Source: Mugil cephalus (taxonomy: Eukaryota > Chordata > Actinopteri > Mugiliformes > Mugilidae). Taken from it: a stretch of 64,000 nt of DNA. The stretch is taken from assembly GCF_022458985.1 (NCBI RefSeq), contig NC_061771.1:33292117-33356116 (forward strand), given 5' to 3'. Below the pieces are notes generated by a model, which had not been told where the DNA came from, made no database searches, and worked only from the letters and a program-made list of their open reading frames with translations. The position numbers were made by a program, and so were the translations under genes. Shown here one piece after another: positions 1-10,889 of this stretch. The stretch's first letter is position 1, and every line of letters starts with the position of its first letter.

Positions 1-260
1 TCCTGAAAACAACTATGGGTCAGACTTAAAGGACTCACACTGAGATATTCTCCAGTGAACAGTACTGTCTCCTCCGTGGTGGGAGGGGCTTAACGGGGCT
101 GCTGTGTTTAACTCCACAAACCCATGAAGTGAAAGTAAAACCTTAGAATAAACTGCACTGATCTTTTCTTTGTGCTGAAAGCTGAAGTAAAAAGTGGGAG
201 GTGAAAGGTGAGGGACATGTGTGGCTCACCGGTGACCCTCTGACCTGTCCCCTTCCTCAG
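1..260 (+). other. otx1: 3' part of the last otx1 intron
   Basis: Sequence upstream of the otx1 terminal exon, ending in a pyrimidine-rich acceptor. No coding signal was seen. An open frame running into it from the exon is fortuitous. Confidence 0.85.
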
Positions 261-1049
261 GTCTGGTTTAAAAACCGACGAGCCAAGTGTCGGCAGCAGC
301 AGCAGAGCAGCAGCAGCAGCTCCAAGGTCAAACCCATGAAGAAGAAGTCGTCTCCGACCAGAGAGAGCACTGGTTCAGAGAGCAGCGGTCAGTTCACCCC
401 CCCGGCCGTGTCCAGCTCCTCCTCCGCTACCTCCTCCTCCTCGTCCTCCTCCACGTCCTCGTCCTCCGTCTCCTCTGGTCTGATTAGCAGCTCTACCTCC
501 GTCACCGCTCCGGTGTCGTCCATCTGGAGCCCGGCACCCATCTCCCCGGCCCCGGCCCCCGCCGCTCTCCCGGACCCGGCCGCCCCCACCAGTGCGTCCT
601 GCATGCAGCGCTCCGTGTCCTCGTCCTCCTCCGCTGGAGGGACGCCGTCCTACCCCGTGTCCTACGGCCAAACGGCGGCGGCCTACGGTCAGGGCTACCC
701 CGCCTCCGCATCCGGCTCCTACTTTGGGGGCGTGGAGTGCGGCTCGTACCTGGCACCCATGCACTCCCACCACCACCCGCACCACCCCCACCAGCTCAGC
801 CCCATGACGGGCAGCTCCATGTCAGGACACCCCCACCACCACATCGGCCAGACAGCAGGACACCACCACCACCACCACCACCCGCCACACCACCACCAGG
901 CGTACAGCGCGCCCGGCCTCGCCTTCAACTCCACAGACTGTCTGGATTACAAAGAGCAGACGGCGGCTTCGGCCTGGAAGCTCAACTTCAACGCCTCCGA
1001 CTGTTTGGACTACAAAGACCAGGCCTCGTGGCGTTTCCAAGTGCTGTGA
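261..1049 (+). CDS. otx1: otx1, terminal coding exon (partial gene; 5' exons lie outside the window)
   Basis: Orthodenticle-type homeodomain transcription factor, known for roles in anterior brain and sense-organ patterning. The exon follows a clear acceptor (ccttcctcag) and opens in phase 0 with [10 protein letters not shown], the end of homeodomain helix 3. It contains the Lys that gives K50 specificity for TAATCC-like sites. Splitting the homeodomain just before VWF is the usual OTX gene structure. Downstream come a Gln/Ser run, a long Ser tract, the IWSP motif, [11 protein letters not shown], a His-rich stretch that favours OTX1 over OTX2, and two OTX-tail motifs ([16 protein letters not shown]) ending in FQVL and TGA. 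About 262 codons are present. Synteny with mdh1, ugp2, vps54 and peli1 supports otx1; which teleost duplicate it is stays open. Confidence 0.96.
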   Translation, partial: VWFKNRRAKCRQQQQSSSSSSKVKPMKKKSSPTRESTGSESSGQFTPPAVSSSSSATSSSSSSSTSSSSVSSGLISSSTSVTAPVSSIWSPAPISPAPAPAALPDPAAPTSASCMQRSVSSSSSAGGTPSYPVSYGQTAAAYGQGYPASASGSYFGGVECGSYLAPMHSHHHPHHPHQLSPMTGSSMSGHPHHHIGQTAGHHHHHHHPPHHHQAYSAPGLAFNSTDCLDYKEQTAASAWKLNFNASDCLDYKDQASWRFQVL

Positions 1050-1605
1050 CTTGCTGTGTTTCTCTTCCTCTGTGCTTTCAAAGAAGTATTCTTTTTTGTT
1101 GTTGGAGAGCCTTTAAACTATTAGAAGAAACATCTAAAACGTGTTTTGTTTGTGAACGAGCTGAAACGACGCACACACGTCAGAAGCCTGAGCATCCGGC
1201 CTCCACTCATCAGTGGAGCAACTCATCCCGGATTATTTTCTACTCCGTTTTTCTGGAGGCCTTTAATAGGAAAGTTTCAGTCAGTTTCAGCCTGGAGACG
1301 ACCTCAGCGATTCTTCCTCACAAATAAGATGAGTGAGAAACACTGACTATGTGTGTGGGCTTCTCTGAAGCAGGAAGCTGCCAGGACTTTGCTGATGTTC
1401 TCTGTTTGATTTCTGACTTGAATCTTGTTAAGAAAATCACTGTCCAGCCTGTGACTGTTTGATTTGCAGACTGAATTGCAGCACTTGGTTATAAGGTGAA
1501 AGATTTTGCTATTTTGTTCTTTGCAGAGGAAATAAAATAAAAATGTGAATTAGACACGCATCCCATTGAGATTTGAAACATGTACCTTCGTGTCTTTATA
1601 ATAAA
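1050..1605 (+). other. otx1: otx1 3'UTR with candidate poly(A) signals
   Basis: Non-coding sequence after the otx1 stop. Two overlapping AATAAA hexamers lie at 1531-1541 and another at 1600-1605, so the transcript probably ends near 1.55-1.63 kb. Which one is used cannot be decided here. Confidence 0.65.
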
Positions 1606-3313
1606 GTCTTGTTAAAACATGAGCAGTGCAAAGAAACAGTTATTATTTCTAGTGTTCAGCCAAAGCAAAGCGTCCGACATGAGAAAGACAAAGAAATGAC
1701 ACTGGTTCCAAAGGGTAAAGTCACATTAGCTGCTGTTCACCGCTGGTCATTTCAGAAGACGTTCACTCCTGGAGGCCGACGGATGTGTCGGCAGTAGGAG
1801 GTCGTCCTGACAGGGTTAAAGCATTAACTGGTCCAGCCGGGGGACACTGTGTCAGCCCGTACGTGATTTAAATAAACTGGACTACCGTAGTTATAAAGGT
1901 TTCCTTCAGTCAAATAAATTTAAATCAGCTTCATCAATCCGAGTTTTTTTTAACTCATCTACGTGGCCTGAGGACGTAAACCAGGGAGCAGCTCAAAGGC
2001 GCCTCAGTCAGGGATCCAAACCAGTGACCCCACAGTCCTGAATCAGCTTCTCCAACTCGTCCTCCACTCAAAATCCAAATCATGATAAACATGTAGCACG
2101 CAGTCGACCTCACTGCTTCGTGTGTGATCGCTGAGTGAATTCATCCCAGAAGTTCGTCTTTGTCTTTTCACTGCACAGAAGCAGATCCTTGAAACTAGCT
2201 CATAAAATATCTACTTTGATATTTGGGGGCATCTGATTAAATGGTCTTCTGTGTCTGTCAATGCACCCAAACCACTTTGTTGTAGTTTATCTGGACGTTG
2301 GCTTGGAGACGAAGGCCCAGTGTCTGTCAGGCAGATGCTCCATGAAACACCTCGCGTGTCATTTAACGCCTTAAAATCACAGGACGAGTTTCACATGTGT
2401 CGATGTCTCACCAGGCGTCAGTGGCTTTTAATGATCTCGTCAGATCATAGTAACGATTAACACACTCACTGGTCTAAAAGCATCTAACTCTTTATTGAGT
2501 TCCCAGAACGTGTTGCAGGGTTCGGTGTTTTCTCCAGAGCAGGACGTGCTGCTGCATGGACTCACACTCAGGCAGGTAAGCAAACATGTACATTGGCATC
2601 CTGCCGTTTGTTTGGCTGTCGACAGTAAAGTACAACTCATCTGATCCGAGGGAAAAAGGGACGAATCACGATTTTAATTAACCGCCATCGCGCTCCGTAG
2701 CTGCGTCCCTCCAGCAGCTGGACAAACTCTTTTTGGTAAACATGGCGTCGGGCAGTTTGTTTGCCCACTCCGTGTCCTGCTGGGCTTTACCAGCCGCCAC
2801 CGCTGCTCCATGCAAACACGAGCAGGGATTTACCACGTTAGGACAAACTAATCTTTAAGCCATGTCCACCAAATCTCTGGTGCTGATTTTAGAGAAGGAC
2901 ACCTGTCCCTGAACAGCTGTTTCCGATGTCTTATTATGCTGCCAGCCTCTTCCCGGGGACCAAAACATCGATTCTTCATCTTTGTAGTGACTAAGTGACT
3001 CTGTTTTGGTTTAGTTTCCTAGTCTTCCAGAAGGCTGCAGGGGAAAAGAAGACTTCTCAGGGGATCACCTCACTTCTTCTGACATGACCCACGCTCGAGG
3101 CCGTGAAAGTGTCCTTTCCTGAAATAAAGCTGTGTGGCCCCAAAACGATTCACGGAGGAGCTGGTTTCAGCTTCCAGGAACCTGCTGACTGAATGGTGAC
3201 AGAAGTTAGTGTGATAAACTGTTTAACTCACGATATCAAGAGAAAGAAACGCATGAAAAGTCCAGTTCAGCATTTACACCGAGTCCAGTCCATTAGTCCA
3301 CTTCACTCTTTAA

Positions 3314-3420
3314 GCATCATGTGGACGAGTCTCTGGTCACATGACTGTACCAACATGGCCGCCTCCATGAAGACAGGTGAGGAGTCCAAAGGGTCTTCAG
3401 TGAAGATGAAGCCCAGACTG
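3314..3420 (+). repeat. Dispersed repeat, copy 1 (partner near 63.5 kb)
   Basis: Contains GCATCATGTGG, then a segment with CACATGACTGTACCAACATGG and GAAGACAGGTGAGGAGTCCAA. Nearly the same text recurs at about 63525-63650 in the same orientation. The family is not recognised. The ATGG..AAGACAGGTGAG portion looks exon-like with a donor, but no protein family was recognised. Confidence 0.7.
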
Positions 3421-4170
3421 AGTTTTACCAAAACAATCCTGAGAAACAGCAGGACAAGTTGTGAGTCTGTGTTGAATGATCATAGTGTTTGTAGGTTGTA
3501 GGTCAACTCCCTGAAAAATAAATAAAATTACTATAAAAACTCCTACTGGCCCGGTTTGAATCACTGATAACTTTACTGTACAGATTTTCATGGTGTTGTA
3601 GATGTTATTTTCAACATTTAATGCATCTAAGGCTACACATTAGTCTAAAAATATATGTTGAATAAAGCAAGATTGAATTTTAATTGTTTTACATCATCGG
3701 TTTTAAAGATAAAACATTAAACATGATGCAGTGCTCTGTCCGTTAACGAGGCTTCACAGTCACCAGTCCAGTTCCCGGGCAGCATCCAGGGACGCTTTGA
3801 TCAAACACATAGAATAGTGAGCCTTTTATTTTCTGGCTGTTTATCATTTTATCTAGTTTTTACGTGGCTCTCCCTCTTGGCTCATTACGGTGCGTCGCTA
3901 GCTAAAGAACGAGAAACCCACAGAGAGGAAAAGCGGGTAAAAAGCCAAACGATGAGTTATGATTTTGAACAGTTCCAGCTTCCATGTGTGTATAGTTTCA
4001 TATGGAAATCCCTTTATCACGGCGGGTAAATAGATTACGATACAGGGAGGGATTAGGGACTGCCTCGCCGCTGGCCCACTAATCCCGATCGCAGACTGTC
4101 AACAGCCCTGACATGTCCGGGACTCCTTCTGCACAAAATGGCTCCTCGGCTGTTTAAGAAGCCAATCTAT

Positions 4171-4172
<2 letters not shown>

Positions 4173-4206
<34 letters not shown>
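4173..4206. repeat. (AC)n microsatellite
   Basis: About 17 uninterrupted AC dinucleotides. Confidence 0.95.
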
Positions 4207-4207
<1 letters not shown>

Positions 4208-6356
4208 AGCATGAATATTCCTATCAGGCCTGTCAGCGGCGGGAAAGACAATGACATCCGCCTTCAAAGAGGAAGATTAGATGCTGCACGAGACAAAAGC
4301 AAAGACTCTTTGAAGTGATTTCGCTTCACATTCCAGCAACTTAACCGTACGGGGATGAAAGTTTCAGAAACTTCTGTCAGACCTCGACTCTTTTGTTCTG
4401 TAAAGCATGTGATCATAAGAACAGTTTCACAGAATTAAACGCGCTGTGACGACTTCACTCTCCGACGTGTTTTAAATGAGGAGACGCACAGGATTCATTC
4501 AAACAGCAGCACACGTGTTCATAATAAGAGGCTGTAATTTAAACGTTCGTTATAAAAACTAAAACTACTGACGGCATTTCTTCAAACTGGAATAAGATTC
4601 AGAGGTTTCATCCTCCAGAGCCTGGGGAACATTAGTGCACTGCTTCCATCTGACTTTTCAAAGGGACGTTAAAAAACATAGAGGTTTATGTATTTGCTGT
4701 AATGAATCAATGAACCAATGATCTGTTCTCTTTGTGGCCCTAAAACGACCAGCGTTTAAGTCCAGTAAAAACAGCACACGGTTGTTTTCTCCGTCTCTTC
4801 TCAGAGTCAGACCCTGTACAGCTGATTTGTTTCTTGTTTTCAGGTTCCTGCGTTTCATGACTTTTCTTTCCAAGTGCCGAAGCAGGGCCTCTCCTCGAAA
4901 CAAACGGCGATGGGGAATCTCTTTGTCGGGGCCGTGCCTAAGTCTAATCTAATGACTCAGATGACTGGGGGCTGTGCTTAGCGGACAGCCACCGGCTCGC
5001 TTCAAACAACTTTCCCAGGGATTAACACTTAAAGAAGCCGCAGAGAGAGGGAACGGACCAAGAAGAAAAGGGAGTCAGTGCTTTCCAGGGAATCCCCATT
5101 AAGTCCAGTCTTGGAGTGGCACTCAGGAATGTGTTTCTGTTTCAGCACAAAAGGAAAAATTACAGCTGGAATTATTTCCAAAAGCGAAACATGCCCGTGT
5201 GATTTCATGACTTCATGTAGACATCATTACAGCGGAGTTTCTATTGGACAAGGAAGCCTCACCTCTCCATGCATTGGTTTGCCCCACAGATACGTTAGGA
5301 AGACGCTGGTGATGGTGTTTCTAAAAGTAACTCTGATGGGACGACAGAGGGTTGGGAGGTTAGGAGGTTAGGAGGTTGGGTTTCTGCACTTTTCTTGAGA
5401 AAAAGAAATGGAGTGAATCATCTTTGTGATATATGTGTCTCATCTTCATGGACTAAGTGCTGCAGTGCAACAACAATTAACCCTATGACAAGTAAATAAG
5501 TCTGGTCTTTAGGAGCAGCTGCCTCAATGTTCGGTTAATAATGTATAAATACTGGATCAGTTATGAGCAGAACATGTTTCCCTTGTTCTTATTGCCCTCA
5601 ACCATTTTAAATCTATTTACGTTCATTTAAATGAGTCAAAGCGTTCACATGATGCATCGTTCAGTCCCATACCTGGCTAACATGTATTGTGCTGGAGTGA
5701 TGCAGGGAAACCTGCCACACGGACACAGTGTTGGTGTAGTTATGTGATCACTCTGTGTGTTCACTGTGTGTCCTTGGAGCCTCAGCGACGAGTCCGAGCA
5801 TGTGTTGGGTTCTAGTTGTTGGAGGTGCCCTTCGGTGCTGCTGTCACCACGTTGACTGACAGGCCTGTGAAACACCAGGAACCCGGGATTAAAGTCAGCC
5901 TGACTCTTTAAAGAGCTGCACACACAGACGCACACTCCAGGGATGTGGTTCTATGTCTTTAGGCTGGAAACAAGCCCAGCCTGAACCAGAGAAGACTCCA
6001 GGGACATGTTCCTCTGTGTCACGTCTTCAGTCCGTTTCTGTGGTGAACCATGAAGTCCTGGATGACTGAGGGTCGGGTTAGTCTCAGTCTTCTGTCCATC
6101 ACCTCATGAGGCCCCGTCCACATGCTTCCATTCCCCTGCAGGTCTCTGCTGGTTCCTAATGAAGCAACTGCAGCTTCAACATTTATGAATAAATATGCAA
6201 ACTCTGGATGTGTTTGCTTGGTGGTTTAAACTTTAAACATTCAGAAGTCAAGTATCCAGACGCCCTGAGGATGTTTTATTATTCTGTTCATAGAGTTTTA
6301 ATGCTTTTATCTCTGTATTTATATGATTCATTGTTTTCCATATATCTGTGTGTTAT

Positions 6357-7068
6357 TTGGTCCCAGTGACCTCCACACTGGTCGCAGTGACCTCCACACT
6401 GGTCCCAGTGACTCCCACACTGGTCCCAGTGATCTCCACACTGGTCCCAGTGATGCCCACACTGTCAGTGTCATAGATAATGTTTTTCTCGTGACTAGAT
6501 CATAGTCCATAATCGTGTGTTATTGTCCGTGCTCCACACTGGTCCCAGTGACCTCCACACTGGTCCCAGTGACTCCCACACTGGTCCCAGTGATCTCCAA
6601 ACTGGTCCCAGTGACTCCTAAACTAGTCCCAGTGACTCCCACACTAGTCCCAGTGACTCCCACACTGGTCCCAGTGACTCCCAAACTAGTCCCAGTGACT
6701 CCCACACTAGTCCCAGTGACTCCCAAACTAGTCCCAGTGACTCCCACACTGGTCCCAGTGACTCCCAAACTAGTCCCAGTGACTCCCAAACTAGTCCCAG
6801 TGACTCCCAAACTAGTCCCAGTGACCTCCACACTGATCCCAGTGATGCCCACACTGGTCCCAGTGACTCCCAAACTAGTCCCAGTGACTCCCACACTAGT
6901 CCCAGTGACCTCCACACTAGTCCCAGTGACCTCCACACTGATCCCAGTGATGCCCACACTGGTCCCAGTGACCTCCACACTGGTCCCAGTGACCTCCACA
7001 CTGATCCCAGTGATGCCCACACTGGTCCCAGTGACCTCCACACTGGTCCCAGTGACGCCCACACTGAA
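6357..7068. repeat. 21-bp minisatellite with an internal palindrome
   Basis: Tandem copies of a 21-bp unit around CACTGGTCCCAGTG, interrupted by unique DNA at about 6467-6533. Each unit carries a CACTGG / CCAGTG inverted repeat with a 2-bp loop. Because 21 is a multiple of three, both strands show long open frames (TLVPVTP repeats and the reverse). These are artefacts of the repeat, not genes. Confidence 0.95.
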
Positions 7069-7105
7069 CCAGCAAAACGCTCAAGCTCCCAGACCTCTGG
7101 TAGAA

Positions 7106-7144
<39 letters not shown>
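7106..7144. repeat. (AC)n microsatellite
   Basis: Uninterrupted AC run directly after the 21-bp minisatellite. Confidence 0.95.
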
Positions 7145-7146
<2 letters not shown>

Positions 7147-10100
7147 ACTGTACATATATATTTATATTTCTATACATGTATCTCCTCAGAGACATTTGTC
7201 ATTTCTTCAGAGCGTATTAACAGAACAACTACCAGTAGCCTTTCTTCTGATCTGCTCCATATTTTCTCTGTTTTAATGTAACCCATTATAAACAACGCAG
7301 CCAAAAGCTCCAGCAAGAGAGAGATTTGATTTTATTTCCTCCCCCCTTCCTTCCCTCCCTGGTCCCAGAGAGTTATAGATTTTGCTCAGCTTGGGGAGGC
7401 TGCAGGCGGTCGAGCAGCAACAGCAGCAGTCTGGTTGCTGGCTGCCAAAAATGGAATTAAGTCAGTTGCCAGGCTGGATAAGAAATTGGATTCTCTTCCT
7501 CTTCTGTTATCCCTCTGGACCAGATCCTGTTTCCCCCCCAAGGGGTGTGGGGGAGATACTGGGGGTTAGTGGTGATAGAGGGGAGTGCAGGTGGTACAAT
7601 AGGGTTAGATCTCTGCCAGGTTGCTGTCACCACAGCCCCTCAGTGGGCCTACATCAGGCCACACCTGTCCCCCCCCCCCCCCCCAACCCCAGGCTCTGGG
7701 TCTGGGCAGCAGCTGCAGCCGGCCGGGGGTCTGAGTCTGTGGAACGGCCGAGGTCTTCTCCACACCACGCTGCCTTATTTATCTGCACAGGATGCAACAC
7801 CTGGCCAGGCCCCCACCCAGCTGGACCACAACACTGCAGTACACTGAGTTTCATCACAGATCTCCTAGCAACCTGGGCCGGAGATGGGGGGTGTTAGTGA
7901 AGTCAGAGATTCTGCTACATTACTGTTCTTTGGCTGGCAGCTAGTTTTACACAGAACAATCACAACAACTGGTTCCCTTCATACATGTGTTAATGATGAC
8001 TTGACATTAATGCTAACCACAGTTTACCACTTTAACGCTCTCCAGAGGCTTTTCACCACACCCCCAGTTTCCCCTTAACACTGATTCATTTGGCCCCAGG
8101 AACTTTTTTTATTTACTCTGTTTTTGCAACGAATTATTGCCTTAATCAGACTCTAACAGGAGAACTTAAGTGCACGTAAACATGATTCTCATTATCCGAT
8201 TGAGACGCCCAGATAATGGGAATGGAATCTGAGTTTTTATCAGATAATGCGTGTGTTCATGCTCCACCACCGCTGCGCTGGCGTGTGACCCCGGAACAAA
8301 AACATCCAAGAAGATGATCATAGAAGAAGAAGAAGAGAAATGGAGCCGTCTGAGGGACAGCGCGGATCTTACCTGCACCAGAAGTAACGCGAACATTATG
8401 TACATGATTTAAAAAATGTACTGTTATCCGTCTGGTTAATTATATTACAACAACTGTTTTGTAGCTGAACATATTCTTGGTTTCCAGGATCGATGCCACG
8501 TGCTCCCTGGTGTCATTCCTTCTAAGAAGCTGTGTGACAGTGAGACTAGAGACAGAACATTCACTCTTCATAAAAGATCTTGTTTTGTGTGTGTTGCTGC
8601 TGATCCACTCATAATGTGATTGTTAAATTGAGTCAGATTTACGTCTGGGCCTCATTGACGTCCCTCTCAGGTTTTCTTTAAACACAGTCAGCTGTAAAGC
8701 CTCATCATGGAGACAGACACTCCTGTTTAATGTTGAGGAAGATGGGATTCATCGCTGTGACTTAGCGCCGTGAACGTTTCCTAGCAACATTTCTAAGCAA
8801 CAAATTTAAGAACCTCAGGAAGTTGTTGGGGAATGAAGCCCAGTCCCAGACGACGTGGTCTGAGCATTTCCAACTATCTGCATAACATTTTGGTCAAACC
8901 TGGCTCAGGCTGACCTACACACACATGTCTTTGGTCTTTGTCGTTTAGAAGAAAGGCCACTGTCAGTCCAAAGGTTTAGACTTTCTGGCTTTTTATGATA
9001 AAATACCATCAAAAAACAAATCACACTCTCTCCGGCCTGAAGCTAAACCCACAGCTCAACCTCCCCAGAAATGAACTGAGACGGCAGCTAACGTAGCTAA
9101 CGCTACATAACTACAACCAGTGAGGTCACTGTTGCTGTAAATGGTCTGTTGTTCACATATAATCTTTAATAAAAGCAGTTATTTAACATCGTGGCCGTGA
9201 GCAGTGAGCAGCCTCTCCTGTGATTCCACTGCGTCACGGTGTCTTTGGTGTCGATTTCATTTCCGTAAACATCTGAAGACACGCAGACATCAGATGACTC
9301 TTGGGGAGAATTATGATTCTAATTATTCATGTTCCCTCCCTGTGCCTCCCTCGGCCTTTTTTAGTGAAAGTATTAACCACAGCGGGACGTGTCCGTTTAG
9401 GGAATGGGGGTTTGTTGCGGGTGAGGGGTGGGTTGTTTTGTGGAATGGACCATTGGACCTTGGAAAACGTTCCCTCCTCTACTTTTTCATTAAAATGATT
9501 TTTCCATTCTCCCAGAATGATTTGGAATTTAAAGTCCCTTATAATTGGGCCTATATTTTGCCGGCTTGCCGCGGCTGTGCTTATCAGCGAGGGGTAAGAA
9601 TTAAGACCACATAGGGAACCAAATAACATTTTTTAAAAGCTGTGAGACTTAAGTAGAAAATTGGCTTAGCATGCAGATAGCAAAGTCAACAATGGGAACA
9701 TATATCCCAGCTCCCAGTGATTGAAGTCCCTGTCTTTCTGATGAACAAAGTGTTTGATTTTCACCACGGCTCTTACATAAACTGCTAACTTGATTTCACA
9801 CCCCGGATCTGAGGGTGACAACAAACACTTTAATTAGAGGAAGATGATGCAGGGAAGGGGAGGAGGAAAAGGTGATAGACGGTAACAAATCCCCAGCACA
9901 CTCCAGACAGCCTAAATATACAGCCGGCAAAGCCAAATATAATAATTTCTTTCTCCTACTTTTCATATCTTATTATTTTTCTCTTCATTCTCCTGCTTGG
10001 AATTGTGAATATTTTTGCATAGCTTAAAGCCTGCGTGCTATCTCACCCAAACCTACGTGGTTCATTTGCATTGTGGAGGGTTTAGAGCGGAGGCTGGTGG

Positions 10101-10823
10101 GGCTGGGTGGGGGGTGGGGGGGAAGCGTGCGAACCATAATTAGACCTTTGTGGTGGAGATGTGGACCGGACAGTGTACCTGCCATCCTGGCTTGTAGCCG
10201 CTGTAGCGCCTCAGCCCGAGTGGCACCTTGCAGCCCTTTGAACCGAGCCTCTCGACGCTGGGAGATTAGCTCCTTTCAAAGCGCCTCCATCCTCTAAGTA
10301 GTTGTTTTTACGCTGATAGAAGAGAAGAAAGAGAAAGGGAATGAAAAAGAGCTGAACAAAAAGCACAAAACCTTTGCACTTGATCCTGCGGACGTTATTA
10401 AGCAGCCGGACAGATCACCAGAAGAGATAAACACCGTCCAATAAACGCGCCAATCATGGCCTCCACCTTCTCCACAGCCCCCGAAACAAATCTGCCTCCG
10501 CTCTCAGTTTGGCCTTTGTTGGTCAGCAAATAATCAAAGCGCTTCTTTTTTCTTTTCCTATGGAAGGGATTAGGAAGGCGAAGCTAAGCCCGCTGGACCA
10601 GACACTTGCGGGGAGGCCAGGGGGTCTCCTTATCAGGGCCGGGCTGCTGGAGGCAGCTCCCTGACGGGACCGATTGTTTTCACCGCCGCTCGTCTACAGC
10701 GGCGAACAAAGATGCTCCACCGGCGCCATAAAGCCCCGGCTCTGACGGGACACGAGGCCTCCGAAAGACACCTTCATGTATTCACCACGAGGAGCAGGAA
10801 GATCACACACGCCTCCGCTCCCT
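7145..10823. other. Intergenic region with candidate conserved non-coding DNA
   Basis: No protein gene seen. The 9.3-10.7 kb part is non-repetitive and rich in AATT/TAAT cores and homopurine motifs of the kind common in vertebrate developmental enhancers. It includes a GGATTA at 10567-10572 and an ATTGTT Sox-like site near 10673. A C-run occurs near 7671-7684. Enhancer function is inference from position beside otx1. Confidence 0.4.
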
Positions 10824-10882
10824 TTCTTCTTCTTCTTCTTCTTCTTCTTCTTCTTCTTCTTCTTCTTCTTCTTCTTCTTCTT
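10824..10882. repeat. (TTC)n microsatellite
   Basis: About 20 TTC triplets. Frames through it give poly-Leu, poly-Phe or poly-Lys and are not genes. Confidence 0.95.
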
Positions 10883-10889
10883 TTCTTCC

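Larger units (their letters stand above)
1606..6356. other. Intergenic region downstream of otx1, no gene seen
   Basis: No reading frame here resembles a protein. Most of it is unique-looking AT/GC-balanced DNA. Segments around 2.67-2.85 kb, 4.02-4.33 kb and 4.84-5.08 kb are non-repetitive with homeobox-like motifs: GGATTA at 4050-4055, TAATCC at 4080-4085, GGATTA at 5019-5024, and the AP-1-like TGACTCA at 4953-4959. They are candidate otx1 regulatory elements by position only. An (AC)n tract lies at 4173-4206 and a dispersed repeat at about 3314-3420. Confidence 0.5.

Noticed and set aside
375-1327. Overlapping open frames in other phases across the otx1 exon
   Set aside because: Shadow frames of a Ser/His/Pro-rich, GC-rich exon; the in-phase frame carries the homeodomain and OTX tail.
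6515-7276. 253-residue open frame (TLVPVTP repeats) and long minus-strand frames over the same array
   Set aside because: Entirely explained by the 21-bp tandem unit; no composition, start context or splice structure of a gene.
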